Below are positions 25,701-32,814 of a stretch of DNA of 33,241 bases, piece by piece (position 1 is the first letter of the stretch; the number at the start of each line of letters is the position of its first letter). Source of the stretch: an uncultured Clostridium sp. (GTDB lineage: Bacteria; Bacillota; Clostridia; Lachnospirales; Lachnospiraceae); NCBI GenBank assembly GCA_958442925.1, contig CAUCIO010000005.1, forward strand, positions 1-33,241. Direction: 5' to 3'. The notes under the pieces were generated by a model that saw only the letters and a list, made by a program, of their open reading frames with translations, did no database searches and had not been told where the DNA came from. The position numbers were made by a program, and so were the translations under genes.

Positions 25701-25774
25701 TGTCCCTGTTAATGCTTCCTATTTATTATACTTTGATGAACAGGAAACCAAAGAAGGAACTGGACGTCGACTAA
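22721..25774 (+). CDS. RND family efflux transporter permease (AcrB/HAE-1-like)
   Basis: A 1017-residue proton-driven pump subunit with twelve predicted helices: one near the N-terminus, a large extracytoplasmic loop, a block of five (about 335-480), a repeat of the same layout and the final block (about 855-1005). The TM4 motif reads GVGMMVDNSINVLES, so one of the two AcrB proton-relay aspartates is Asn. In TM10 the AcrB lysine is absent (GTVVNSGILYVD). These changes are common in Firmicutes homologues, but the proton path must differ from AcrB. It is in an operon with the adaptor and two TolC-like genes. The substrate is unknown. Confidence 0.95.
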   Translation: MGLTKFVLKRPVTTILSVICLIVFGLSSVLSSKLELIPEMDMPMLIVATTYVGASPEDVSELVTKPIEDEIGTLNGVKSVNSYSQENISMIILEYQYGTDIDEAYDDLKKKMDLMGSTLPEDADDPAIVEMNINDMATMTLAVNDDTADNLYNYVDETIAPEFEKISSVASVDVSGGQEQYIKVELIPEKLDQYHLSMSQVAQAVGSADFSLPAGSAIVGSQKLSVSAGVSYDTMESLKTIPITVGSGDIIHLEDIADVHTNLEDPIGIGRYNGRDTMTLAIKKQQESSAGEVSKAVNKTIERLERSNPNLDIVVVNDSSDSINASLKSVMETMVMAVIISMIILWLFFGDVKASLIVGTSIPISILAALILMRAMGFSLNVITLGSLVLGVGMMVDNSINVLESCFRAKEKIGNTATSFRDAALEGTRIMIASILGGTATTCVVFLPLALIQGLSGQMFKPLGFTIVFCMVASFISAISIVPLCYTMYRPAEREKAPLSGAVKVMQDQYRALIRFLLPKKKTVMFTSVALLIVSFLLAGHIKMELMPETDDGTIQVTMELRPGITIDKVDQLVRDAEAYVSADEDVEDYILSYGASGLSISGGGSATLTAYLKDDRKRSTDEVIKEWKPVLTSYQEMNVTVDSASSSSMSSGSTDGVEYLLKGTQYDELKNISDQIVNDLKERPELTKIHSSLENSAPVIQIDIDPVKASAEGMVPAQVAQNVYMMISGNEAADLEQNGEEISIKIEYPDGWYETVDQVKGITITGSGGNSIALADIADIYFKDSPQSITRKDKEYQVTITGDFVNGTNEDEMDALETKIYNETVAPRLTENVTRAQSAQDESMAEEFASLGKAIAMSIFLIFVVMAAQFESPKFSVMVMTTIPFSLIGSFGLLFLADASISMASLLGFLMLFGTVVNSGILYVDTANQYRAEMDRDTALVEAGATRLRPILMTTLTTVVSMIPMAMAYGDSGETMQGLALVNVGGLIASTILSLLMLPIYYTLMNRKPKKELDVD

Positions 25775-25820
25775 TAAGCAGCAGATTATCTATGATAGAA
25801 CACCTGGAGGTGACAGAACC

Positions 25821-26984
25821 ATGAAACGAAAACAGACAGCCGCGGCCGCGGCCGCGGCCGCCGTTCTCCTGGCTCTCTCCTCTCCCCTCCCGGCTCTGGC
25901 GGGGCCGTCTGGGGCAGACGGAGGAGCGAGCGAGGCATATCTGGCCGAGCTTAACGACGGGACTCTTCAGTACAGCGAGCTGCCCGGATTAGTGGAGCGG
26001 TATAATGTAACCTATAAAAATACATATGCGCAGATTGCCGGACAGAGCCAGAGCCTGGAAGCAGCCAGACAGCTGGGAAAGGATGCCGACGAGGCTATGG
26101 AAAGCGCGCTGGATCTGAAAGAAGACGATATGGACGAATCCACCAGAGCGCTCTATGAATCTTATAAAGAGGCCGCTAAGGCTATGAGAAAGCAGGCGGC
26201 CAAGCTGTCTGACGAAGATTTGTCAGGCACAGCGGAGCGCTCGCTGAAAATGCTGAAAAATCAGCAGACCATGCTGGCCCAGAACCTGATGATCCAGTAT
26301 CAGAAGGCAGCGTCTAAGAAGGAGCTTCTGTCCAAGCAGGAGGAGCTGGCCAAGGCGGGCTATGACGCGGCTGTTGCCAGAGCAGGACTTGGAATGGCTT
26401 CCTCTGAGGAGGTGCTTTCTGCGAACCAGAGCTGGCTTCAGGCTCAGAGCGCGGCTGTCCAGATGGACTTTGCAGTCAACAGCCTGAAACAGAACCTGCT
26501 GATTACCTGCGGCTGGAACGCTGACAGCGATCCGGAGATTGCGCCTCTTCCAGAAGTAGATACCGCAAGATTTGACAGTATGAACCTGGCGGCAGATACA
26601 GAGACAGCCGTTCAGGCCAACTATGGACTTATCAGTATGCGCCAGAATGGCGCCAGCGGTTCAGTGGAGAGAAATGCCCTGAAGAGGAACGTATCCCAGT
26701 CCCGCCAGAGCATTGCAGTCAGCGTGGAGAGCCTTTACGCCAAGACAGTGGCGGCCCGCCAGGCCTACGAGGGGGCGGAGGCCAATTTCCAGGCGGCTTC
26801 CCTCGACATGCAGGCAGCAGATCAGAAAAACGCCATGGGCATGATGAGCAGAATCGATTACCTCAGTGCTCAGGCCGCTTATCTGACGGCCAAGTCCGAG
26901 AGGGACGACGCCAAGGCGGATCTGTTTTCCAGTATGCAGAATTATGACTGGGCATTAAAGGGAATGACTGTTTCACAGAGCTAA
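25821..26984 (+). CDS. TolC-like secreted protein, first of two
   Basis: A 387-residue protein with a signal peptide (residues 1-27, cleavage after ALA) that contains eight consecutive alanines. The mature part is almost all helix with long coiled-coil-like stretches rich in Ala, Gln, Lys and Glu. The two half-repeats each contain an LxxxQxxYxxA-type sequence, and GLGMASSEEVLSANQSWLQAQS is the TolC-family hallmark around residues 190-212. It is shorter than Gram-negative TolC and lacks obvious beta-barrel strands. It has GGAGGT before ATG and is 46 bases after the RND gene. It is paralogous to the next gene. Confidence 0.83.
   Translation: MKRKQTAAAAAAAAVLLALSSPLPALAGPSGADGGASEAYLAELNDGTLQYSELPGLVERYNVTYKNTYAQIAGQSQSLEAARQLGKDADEAMESALDLKEDDMDESTRALYESYKEAAKAMRKQAAKLSDEDLSGTAERSLKMLKNQQTMLAQNLMIQYQKAASKKELLSKQEELAKAGYDAAVARAGLGMASSEEVLSANQSWLQAQSAAVQMDFAVNSLKQNLLITCGWNADSDPEIAPLPEVDTARFDSMNLAADTETAVQANYGLISMRQNGASGSVERNALKRNVSQSRQSIAVSVESLYAKTVAARQAYEGAEANFQAASLDMQAADQKNAMGMMSRIDYLSAQAAYLTAKSERDDAKADLFSSMQNYDWALKGMTVSQS
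25840..25863 (+). repeat. GCGGCC hexamer tract in the signal peptide
   Basis: About four tandem GCGGCC/GCCGCG units encode the alanine run of the signal peptide of the first TolC-like protein. Loss or gain of a 6-base unit keeps the frame and would only change signal peptide length. Confidence 0.75.
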
Positions 26985-26998
26985 ATGGAGGGAACAAC

Positions 26999-28282
26999 AT
27001 GAAAAAACAATATAAACAGGCTTTGCCGCTTTTGACGGCAGCAGTCCTCGCCTCTTTTTCTCCGATTCAGGCGCTGGCGGCAAATCCCCAGTTTGCCCAC
27101 GATGAGGCTACCTGGGCAAGGCTTCAGGACAATACCATGGAATACGATGAGCTGGGTTTTCTGGTGGAGGAGTATAACCCGAACTATCAGAATGAGCAGG
27201 CATCCTACAATGATACAAAGAATGACGACGATGCGGCTGAAATCCGGCGTGATGCGAAGAACAGCGCTGCGGATCTGTATGATTCTGCAGACGATTTAAG
27301 ATCCCAGGCAGAGGATTTAAGCGACCAGGCAGAGGATTTAAGCGACCAGGCAGAGGCGGCCAGGGAAGCCGGAAACGCAGCTCTGGCGGCTCAGCTTCAG
27401 GCCGGAGCGGCCAGCTATATGGCCGGTTATGCGCCTTTAATGTCAGCGGCGGCTATGACGCAGAACAGCGCTTTAAAGTCTGATATCTCCGCAGACAGCT
27501 CCTTTGTGGACAGCGATATGCGTAAAATTCAGCATATTAAAAATCAGAAGGGCATTGTAGTGTCCACTCAGAACCTGTTCAACTCCTATAATCAGCTGAG
27601 AATCAATGCAGATCTGATTCAGAAGAATGTGGAGGTGATGGAGGCGGCGGCAAATGCTGTTCAGGTCCAGGCATCTATCGGTATGGCTACTCAGGCAGAC
27701 GTTCTGAAGGCCCAGAAGAATCTCCAGTCTATTAAGTCAACTCAGACCGAGACCCTGTCCAGCCTTGAGACCCTGCGCCAGAACCTGTGCATGATGACAG
27801 GCTGGAGCTATGACGCCCAGCCGGAGATCAGGGAGGTTCCGCAGGCAGATCTGGCGGCTATCGACCAGATTAATCTGGAAGCCGACCGCCAGAAGGCCCT
27901 GGAGAATAACTATGATCTTCAGTACAGTAAAAGAGCTTTAAACAACATGCAGGAGAATTCTACGGATAAGAAAAATCAGGAGAGGACTGTGAAAAATTTG
28001 GAGCAGAGCATCAGCGCTTCCATGACAAACCTGTACAACGATATCCAGCAGAAGAAGATTGCATGGCAGTTAGCCCAGGCAGAACTGGCCACAGAGCAGC
28101 AGTCCATGTCTGCTACAGAGACAAAACGGGGCCTTGGCATGGTAAGCGACCTGGAATATCTTCAGGCCCAGTCTTCTTTCATTGGAAAGCAGATCGCAGA
28201 GAGAACTGCCAACATGTCCCTGTTCCAGGCTGTGGAGACCTATAACTGGGCAGTGAACGGATATCTGAGTCAGGCACAGTAG
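26999..28282 (+). CDS. TolC-like secreted protein, second of two
   Basis: A 427-residue paralogue of the preceding protein, 14 bases downstream. The signal peptide ends near ALA at residue 27. Both mature N-termini share a pattern: LNDGTLQYSELPGLVERYN in the first and LQDNTMEYDELGFLVEEYN in the second. GMATQADVLKAQKNLQS and GMVSDLEYLQAQSSF are TolC-type helix motifs. A short heptad repeat (SDQAEDL units, about residues 100-118) is encoded by 21-base tandem repeats. Two non-identical proteins could form mixed assemblies. It ends the operon, followed by two long hairpins. Confidence 0.83.
   Translation: MKKQYKQALPLLTAAVLASFSPIQALAANPQFAHDEATWARLQDNTMEYDELGFLVEEYNPNYQNEQASYNDTKNDDDAAEIRRDAKNSAADLYDSADDLRSQAEDLSDQAEDLSDQAEAAREAGNAALAAQLQAGAASYMAGYAPLMSAAAMTQNSALKSDISADSSFVDSDMRKIQHIKNQKGIVVSTQNLFNSYNQLRINADLIQKNVEVMEAAANAVQVQASIGMATQADVLKAQKNLQSIKSTQTETLSSLETLRQNLCMMTGWSYDAQPEIREVPQADLAAIDQINLEADRQKALENNYDLQYSKRALNNMQENSTDKKNQERTVKNLEQSISASMTNLYNDIQQKKIAWQLAQAELATEQQSMSATETKRGLGMVSDLEYLQAQSSFIGKQIAERTANMSLFQAVETYNWAVNGYLSQAQ
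27305..27356 (+). repeat. Tandem 21-base repeat in the second TolC-like gene
   Basis: The unit beginning CAGGCAGAGGATTTAAGC occurs at 27305 and 27326 and partly at 27347. It encodes QAEDLSD heptads, which extend a coiled coil by exact heptad steps. Confidence 0.85.
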
Positions 28283-28292
28283 TAAGAGAATT

Positions 28293-28357
28293 AAGAGGAA
28301 GAGTAAATGTTTTTTAGGCTCCACTGAAAGTCGCTAAAAAACATTTCTCTTCCTCTT
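28293..28357. repeat. Long hairpin copy 5, constant-loop element
   Basis: The left arm 28293-28317 pairs with 28334-28357 with one bulged T. The loop region 28316-28335 (AGGCTCCACTGAAAGTCGCT) carries the core TCCACTGAAAGTC. Arm sequence is unrelated to copies 2 and 4. It lies 10 bases after the last TolC-like stop. The right arm is pyrimidine-rich, consistent with operon termination. Confidence 0.8.
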
Positions 28358-28394
28358 GTGCTGTGAGGGCTTAGTCGCAGGAAAACCTCTATGC

Positions 28395-28456
28395 AGGGAA
28401 GAAGGGAAGATTTCCGGTGACTTTCAGTGGAACAAGGAAATCTTCCCTTCTTCCCT
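28395..28456. repeat. Long hairpin copy 6, perfect constant-loop element
   Basis: Arms 28395-28415 and 28436-28456 pair perfectly over 21 bp (inner 20 nt GGGAAGAAGGGAAGATTTCC). The 20-nt loop 28416-28435 is GGTGACTTTCAGTGGAACAA, one substitution from copies 2 and 4. It lies between convergent genes, 10 bases from the spoIIR stop, so it may terminate both transcripts. Its loop is complementary over 13 bases to the loop of copy 5. Confidence 0.88.
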
Positions 28457-28466
28457 CGTATTCCAT

Positions 28467-29180
28467 TCATTCTCTTATCCATCTCAAAAAGTAAAAATCT
28501 GGCTTTATTTTTACCTGTGGTTCTGCGAGAGGTATTCCCAGGGATTCTCCGAAGACAAGGGTTCTCTCTTCATGAAGCTCCTCCAATACGCTTTCATCTA
28601 ACAGGCCGGACAGCTCTGCCTCTGACTCAGGAGGCATGACTGCAAAAGACTCAGAGGTGAAGCACAGAGAAGGGTAGAGCACACACCACCAGTTATGGCC
28701 ATTTCCGCTTCCCAGAACGACCCGGACTGCATCGTAAACGCCGCAGGGGAAGGTCAGCTTTCCATAGATACGGGTGGGAAAATAGGCCTGCTCCAGCCGG
28801 ATGTCTGCTGTGCAGGAGAAGCCCTGTTCTTTGATAAATTGATTGGCAGTTTCTTCCAGTTTTGTTTCGCTGACTCTTATGTAGGATTCAATCTGTTCCT
28901 TTTCCGAGCAGCCAGTGATATCGCGGCGGATTTCGTTCAGAAGCAGATCCCGTACCTGAAGCTTCAGATCCTGATCGGCAGGGGAGTCGCTGTCAGCCAG
29001 TACATGAAAGCGCAGAACCTGCGGAGCCAGAATCTCTGCCAGATGCTCCTCCTTTGTCCTGGTCCAGGCAATGAGACAGGTCAGAGAGAGGGCCAGGCAG
29101 GAAGCCGACAGGGCCAGGAAAAGCTGCCCCTTAAAGGAACAGCGGGAACGGAATTTTGCGATAGTGGAAAAAAATTTCAT
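28467..29180 (-). CDS. spoIIR: Stage II sporulation protein R
   Basis: A forespore signalling protein that activates the SpoIIGA protease, which processes pro-sigma-E in the mother cell. It has 237 residues with an N-terminal membrane segment (about 19-40). Family motifs LRFHVLADSDSPADQDLKLQVRD (56-78), YFPTRIYG (133-140) and NWWCVLYPSLCF (163-174) are all present. The start at 29180 has GGGAGG 6 bases upstream; the longer open frame adds 36 residues that do not look like the family. Expression would need sigma-F, but I could not identify its promoter with confidence. It marks the organism as a spore former. Confidence 0.94.
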   Translation of the reverse strand: MKFFSTIAKFRSRCSFKGQLFLALSASCLALSLTCLIAWTRTKEEHLAEILAPQVLRFHVLADSDSPADQDLKLQVRDLLLNEIRRDITGCSEKEQIESYIRVSETKLEETANQFIKEQGFSCTADIRLEQAYFPTRIYGKLTFPCGVYDAVRVVLGSGNGHNWWCVLYPSLCFTSESFAVMPPESEAELSGLLDESVLEELHEERTLVFGESLGIPLAEPQVKIKPDFYFLRWIRE

Positions 29181-29318
29181 GATTACCTCCCAAAATGTTC
29201 GGCAGCTGCTGTTTTTATGTTCTAAGTATTGACAGACGTGATATAATTTAAACAGTTTCCACAGAAGAAATTGTTTGGAAACAGCCAATTAAGGAAGGAA
29301 CAGAAAAGAGGAAAATAG

Positions 29319-30380
29319 ATGAAGACAAAGGTGCTTGTCATATTCGGCGGCCAGTCCTCAGAACACATCGTGTCCTGTATGTCAGCCGTCAATGTAATTA
29401 ACCACATAGACAGAAGCCGTTACCAGGTGATGCTGATCGGCATCACAGAAGAGGGAAAATGGCTTTACACAGAGGATGCGGCTTCTATTCAGGACGAAAG
29501 CTGGAGGAAAGGAACCATACAGGCAGTTCTTTCTCCGGATGCCACAGAACAGTGCGTACTTCTTTTAAAGGAAGATGGAGTGGAAAAGCACAAGGTAGAT
29601 GTGGTGTTCCCGGTGCTCCATGGACTTTATGGGGAGGATGGAACGATTCAGGGGCTTTTTGAGCTGGCCAGAATTCCCTATGTGGGCTGCGGCGTTCTGG
29701 CATCAGCTGTTTCCATGGATAAATTGTATACGAAAATCATTGTGGATGATTTAGGAGTCCGCCAGGCAGACTATGTACCGGTGATGCGCCGGGAGCTGTC
29801 CTCCATGGAAACGGTGGTAAAACGGGTGGAGGACAAATTTTCCTATCCTGTATTTATCAAACCGTCTAACGCCGGATCCTCCAGGGGAGTGTCTAAGGCA
29901 TCCTGCCGGGAGGAGCTGGAGAAGGGCCTGACAGAGGCGGCCAGACATGATCGGAAGATCCTGGTGGAGGAGATGATTGTGGGCCATGAAATCGAGTGCG
30001 CTGTGTTCGGCGGAGGAAATGGGGAAGTCATCGCCTCCGGCGTGGGAGAGATCCTGGCAGCCGCAGATTTCTACGATTTCGAGGCAAAATATTATAATGA
30101 AGAATCCAGAACAGTGGTAAATCCTGTTCTGCCAAACGGAGCTGCTGAGAAAGTCAGAGAAGCGGCGAAAAGGATTTTCAGGGCAGTGGACGGCTATGGC
30201 CTTGCCAGAGTAGACTTTTTTGTCACAGAAGAAGGGGAGGCAGTGTTTAACGAGATCAATACCCTTCCGGGATTTACAGCCATCAGCATGTACCCGATGC
30301 TGTTTGAAGCAGAGGGGATTGAAAAAACAGAGCTGGTTACACGGCTGATTGAGAACGGCCTGAGCCGGTACGAAGCCTAG
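29319..30380 (+). CDS. ddl: D-alanine--D-alanine ligase
   Basis: An ATP-grasp ligase of 353 residues that makes the D-Ala-D-Ala terminus of peptidoglycan precursors. Visible are FGGQSSEHIVS (9-19), HGLYGEDGTIQGLFE (about 100-114), the ATP-grasp KPSNAGSSRGVSK, and the tyrosine-containing YDFEAKY that favours D-Ala-D-Ala over D-Ala-D-Lac. The second substrate loop ends NEINTLPGFTAISMYP. The first motif has Ile in place of the commoner Glu after SEH. It is divergent from spoIIR and 31 bases upstream of murI. Confidence 0.95.
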   Translation: MKTKVLVIFGGQSSEHIVSCMSAVNVINHIDRSRYQVMLIGITEEGKWLYTEDAASIQDESWRKGTIQAVLSPDATEQCVLLLKEDGVEKHKVDVVFPVLHGLYGEDGTIQGLFELARIPYVGCGVLASAVSMDKLYTKIIVDDLGVRQADYVPVMRRELSSMETVVKRVEDKFSYPVFIKPSNAGSSRGVSKASCREELEKGLTEAARHDRKILVEEMIVGHEIECAVFGGGNGEVIASGVGEILAAADFYDFEAKYYNEESRTVVNPVLPNGAAEKVREAAKRIFRAVDGYGLARVDFFVTEEGEAVFNEINTLPGFTAISMYPMLFEAEGIEKTELVTRLIENGLSRYEA

Positions 30381-30411
30381 AGGGCGGCAGGCTCTCAGGG
30401 AGGAGAGAAAG

Positions 30412-31224
30412 ATGGACAAAAATGCGCCAATCGGAGTTTTTGATTCCGGAGTGGGAGGACTCACAGTTGCCAGAGAAATTATACGCCAGATGCCCATGGA
30501 GCGTCTGGTGTATTTCGGAGATACAGCCAGAGTTCCATACGGAACGAAGTCTCAGGATACGGTCATCCGCTATTCCAGGCAGATTATCCGTTTTCTGCGG
30601 ACAAAGGAAGTCAAGGCTATTGTCATTGCCTGCAATACAGCTACAGCCTGTGCCCTTGAGACAGTAGAAAAGGATCTGGACATTCCGATTATCGGCGTGA
30701 TTCACGCAGGGGCTAAAGCTGCTGTGGAAGCAACAAAAAACGGAAAAATTGGAATTATTGGTACAGAAGCTACAATCAGAAGCGGCGTGTACACCGAGCT
30801 GATGAAGGAGATGAACCCTGATATTGAGGTGACAGGAAAACCCTGCCCTCTGTTCGTTCCGCTGGTGGAGGAGGGACTGCTCCATGACTCTGTGACAGAC
30901 GAGATAGCGGGACGGTATCTGGCTGCCCTGAAGGAGAAATACATTGACACTCTGGTGATGGGATGTACCCATTATCCTCTGCTTCGCTCTACCCTGGGAC
31001 GGCTGATGGGGGAGGATGTGACGCTGATCAATCCGGCCTATGAGACGGCCAGAGAGCTGAGCGGCCTGTTAAAGGAAAAGGGGCTGGCCTGCAGCGAGAC
31101 GGGAGAAGGAGAAAAATATCAGTTTTATGTCAGCGATATGGCAGAGCGTTTTAAGGATTTTGCCACAGCCATCCTGCCGGGAGAAGTCAAAGAGACGAAA
31201 AAGATCAACATTGAAGAGTATTAG
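30412..31224 (+). CDS. murI: Glutamate racemase
   Basis: A 270-residue cofactor-free racemase that provides D-glutamate for peptidoglycan. The N-terminal DSGVGGLT is at residues 11-18; catalytic Cys74 lies in ACNTAT and Cys185 in GCTHYPLL. The start follows GGAGAG. Its position after ddl gives a two-enzyme D-amino acid unit for cell wall synthesis, followed by a DUF1934 gene. Confidence 0.96.
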   Translation: MDKNAPIGVFDSGVGGLTVAREIIRQMPMERLVYFGDTARVPYGTKSQDTVIRYSRQIIRFLRTKEVKAIVIACNTATACALETVEKDLDIPIIGVIHAGAKAAVEATKNGKIGIIGTEATIRSGVYTELMKEMNPDIEVTGKPCPLFVPLVEEGLLHDSVTDEIAGRYLAALKEKYIDTLVMGCTHYPLLRSTLGRLMGEDVTLINPAYETARELSGLLKEKGLACSETGEGEKYQFYVSDMAERFKDFATAILPGEVKETKKINIEEY

Positions 31225-31287
31225 AAAAAATTAAAAATATCAGAAAACCATTAGAAGAATGTGATAGAAAGGCAGAGGAAAAGAACT

Positions 31288-31743
31288 ATGACGAAAGACG
31301 TTCTGGTCAGCGTCCGGGGCATTCACACAGCGGAGGCAGATGGAGATACCGGAAGTGTGGAAGTAATTACAGCCGGAACTTATTATTATAAGAACAATAA
31401 GCATTATGTCGTTTACGATGAGCTGGTGGAGGGATATGACAAGCCTATCCGCAGCACAATCAGGATTGGAGACGGCACAGTGGATGTGATTAAAAATGGG
31501 CCAGCTAAGGCCCATATGGTATTTGAGGAGCATAAGACCAATGTCAGCTGCTATGCGACTCCTTTTGGCCAGATGATGGTGGGCGTAAGCACGAATACCA
31601 TTGAGGTAGAGGAGAAGCCGGATCAGATTGCAGCAGTTGTGGACTACACGCTGGACGTCAACTATGAGAAAATGTCAAGCTGCAGGATCTCTATTGATAT
31701 TCAGTCCAAGGAAACAGCGGATTTTCATCTCACTTCCAGCTAA
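31288..31743 (+). CDS. DUF1934 family beta-barrel protein
   Basis: A 151-residue protein matching the DUF1934 pattern: an early VLVSVRGIHT, GTYYYKNNKHYVVYDE, and an IEVEEKPDQIAAVVDYTLDVNYE C-terminal half. These are calycin-like small barrels of unknown function, common in Firmicutes near murI or arginyl-tRNA synthetase genes. I place the start at ATG 31288, preceded by GAGGAAAAG; a GTG at 31261 in frame has no good site. It lies 63 bases after murI. Confidence 0.85.
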   Translation: MTKDVLVSVRGIHTAEADGDTGSVEVITAGTYYYKNNKHYVVYDELVEGYDKPIRSTIRIGDGTVDVIKNGPAKAHMVFEEHKTNVSCYATPFGQMMVGVSTNTIEVEEKPDQIAAVVDYTLDVNYEKMSSCRISIDIQSKETADFHLTSS

Positions 31744-31784
31744 AGGTTTCCGAGGGACTTCACGTGCCAGAAAGGAGCGCACCT

Positions 31785-32378
31785 ATGATAAAGAAGCAGA
31801 GAGAGGCTGCTGTAAAGCCTGGCATCTACGAAATCGCAGTGAGCGGCCTGTTCACCGCTCTCATCGCGGTGGGGGCTTTCATTAAAATCAGTATTCCGGT
31901 ACAGCCTTTTCCCATGAACTTTACCCTGCAGTTTTTCTTTGTCCTGTTAGCGGGACTTCTGCTAGGAGGAAAACAGGCGTTTTTCTGCGTTCTCACCTAT
32001 CTGGCTGTAGGGCTGGCGGGAGTTCCGGTGTTCGCAGCAGGAGGAGGCCCGGCCTATCTGCTGCGCCCGACATTCGGTTTCCTGCTGGGATTTGCCGCAG
32101 CTGCCTGGGTGACAGGAACAGTGTACGCCCGCTTCCGGGTAAAGGGATTTAAAATGAGATGGCTGTTTACGGCGTCTCTGTGCGGCTTTGCCGTCATGTA
32201 CCTGTGCGGCATGTTTTATTTTTATTTTCTCAGCAATTATGTGATCCACATGCCGGTTTCCGCAGGAGTAGTATTTGTTAACTGCTTTTTGCTGACAGCG
32301 GCAGGGGACCTGTTCCTGTGTTTTCTGGCCAGCATGGCCGCGAAACGGCTGGGGCCGGCCATGAGTTTTATGAGGTAA
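31785..32378 (+). CDS. bioY: Biotin transporter BioY (ECF S-component)
   Basis: A 197-residue membrane protein with six helices that binds biotin and works alone or with the shared ECF energy-coupling module. Family landmarks are IAVSGLFTALIAVGAFIKI, IPVQPFPMNFTLQFFFVLLAG, and VGLAGVPVFAAGGGPAYLLRPTFGFLLGF. ATG 31785 follows AAAGGAG; the open frame from GTG 31764 covers that site. There are no biotin synthesis genes in view. A hairpin terminator follows at 32381. Confidence 0.94.
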   Translation: MIKKQREAAVKPGIYEIAVSGLFTALIAVGAFIKISIPVQPFPMNFTLQFFFVLLAGLLLGGKQAFFCVLTYLAVGLAGVPVFAAGGGPAYLLRPTFGFLLGFAAAAWVTGTVYARFRVKGFKMRWLFTASLCGFAVMYLCGMFYFYFLSNYVIHMPVSAGVVFVNCFLLTAAGDLFLCFLASMAAKRLGPAMSFMR

Positions 32379-32380
32379 GA

Positions 32381-32410
32381 AGAGGAGCTCCCCTGGGAGC
32401 TTCTTTTTAT
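32381..32410 (+). terminator. Terminator after bioY
   Basis: AGCTCC/GGAGCT arms (about 32386-32401) with a short loop are followed by TCTTTTTATTT. It also lies at the end of the convergent XRE gene, whose stop is at 32407. Confidence 0.75.
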
Positions 32411-32766
32411 TTCAGCACATCCTTTTCATTATCCATATTTTGTAATTTCAGCAGTTCATTAATCTGATTTTCTACAAATTTTTTATGCTTGTCATCCAAC
32501 AATTCATATTTATCCATGATTAAAGAAAGAATGTTCGTGGTTCCATTTAATGCGCTTAAATCATCATTGGAATCGTCTAAAAGCCAGTTCTTGTCAACAT
32601 GATACATAAGAGACAGACAATTGATAAACATGGGCGTAGGCTTTACATTCTCACACTCCAGATTTGCCAGATTTCCTCTGGAGATACCGATGGAAGAGGC
32701 AAAAGCTGCCTGCGTCATATTGTTTGCCTTTCGGATCAATTTTAATTTATCTGCAAATTTCAACAC
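32407..32766 (-). CDS. XRE family helix-turn-helix repressor
   Basis: A 119-residue protein. The helix-turn-helix domain is at residues 4-58 (LKLIRKANNMTQAAFASSIGISRGNLANLE), and a C-terminal amphipathic helix is at about 85-113 (YELLDDKHKKFVENQINELLKLQN) that could mediate dimerisation. It starts with GTG at 32766 after GGAGG. It is AT-rich compared with the genes to its left. It is divergent from a 61-residue microprotein and a secreted protein, and its promoter shares an inverted repeat with theirs, so it probably controls both directions. Confidence 0.88.
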   Translation of the reverse strand: MLKFADKLKLIRKANNMTQAAFASSIGISRGNLANLECENVKPTPMFINCLSLMYHVDKNWLLDDSNDDLSALNGTTNILSLIMDKYELLDDKHKKFVENQINELLKLQNMDNEKDVLK

Positions 32767-32785
32767 AATCTACCTCCATAGCCTT

Positions 32786-32814
32786 ATAGTATCAAAGTGA
32801 AAAGTTTGTGTCAA
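32786..32814 (-). promoter_or_regulatory. Promoter of the XRE repressor gene
   Basis: On the minus strand TTGACA (32809-32814), a 17-bp spacer and TACTAT (32786-32791) lie 20-50 bases before GTG 32766. The -35 lies inside the repeat half GTTTGTGTCAATGC. Confidence 0.8.

Noticed and set aside
14315..28456. The constant-loop hairpins as a CRISPR array or as insertion-sequence ends.
   Set aside because: Copies are dispersed singly or in pairs, lack regular spacers, have no cas genes or transposase between paired copies, and it is the centre rather than the ends that is conserved.
29229..29247. TTGACA followed by TATAAT upstream of ddl.
   Set aside because: The spacer is only 7 bp, so the two hexamers cannot form one sigma-A promoter.
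29319..30380. Ddl as a vancomycin-resistance (VanA-like) ligase.
   Set aside because: The active-site loop reads YDFEAKY, the D-Ala-D-Ala type, and there is no vanH or vanX neighbour; murI follows instead.
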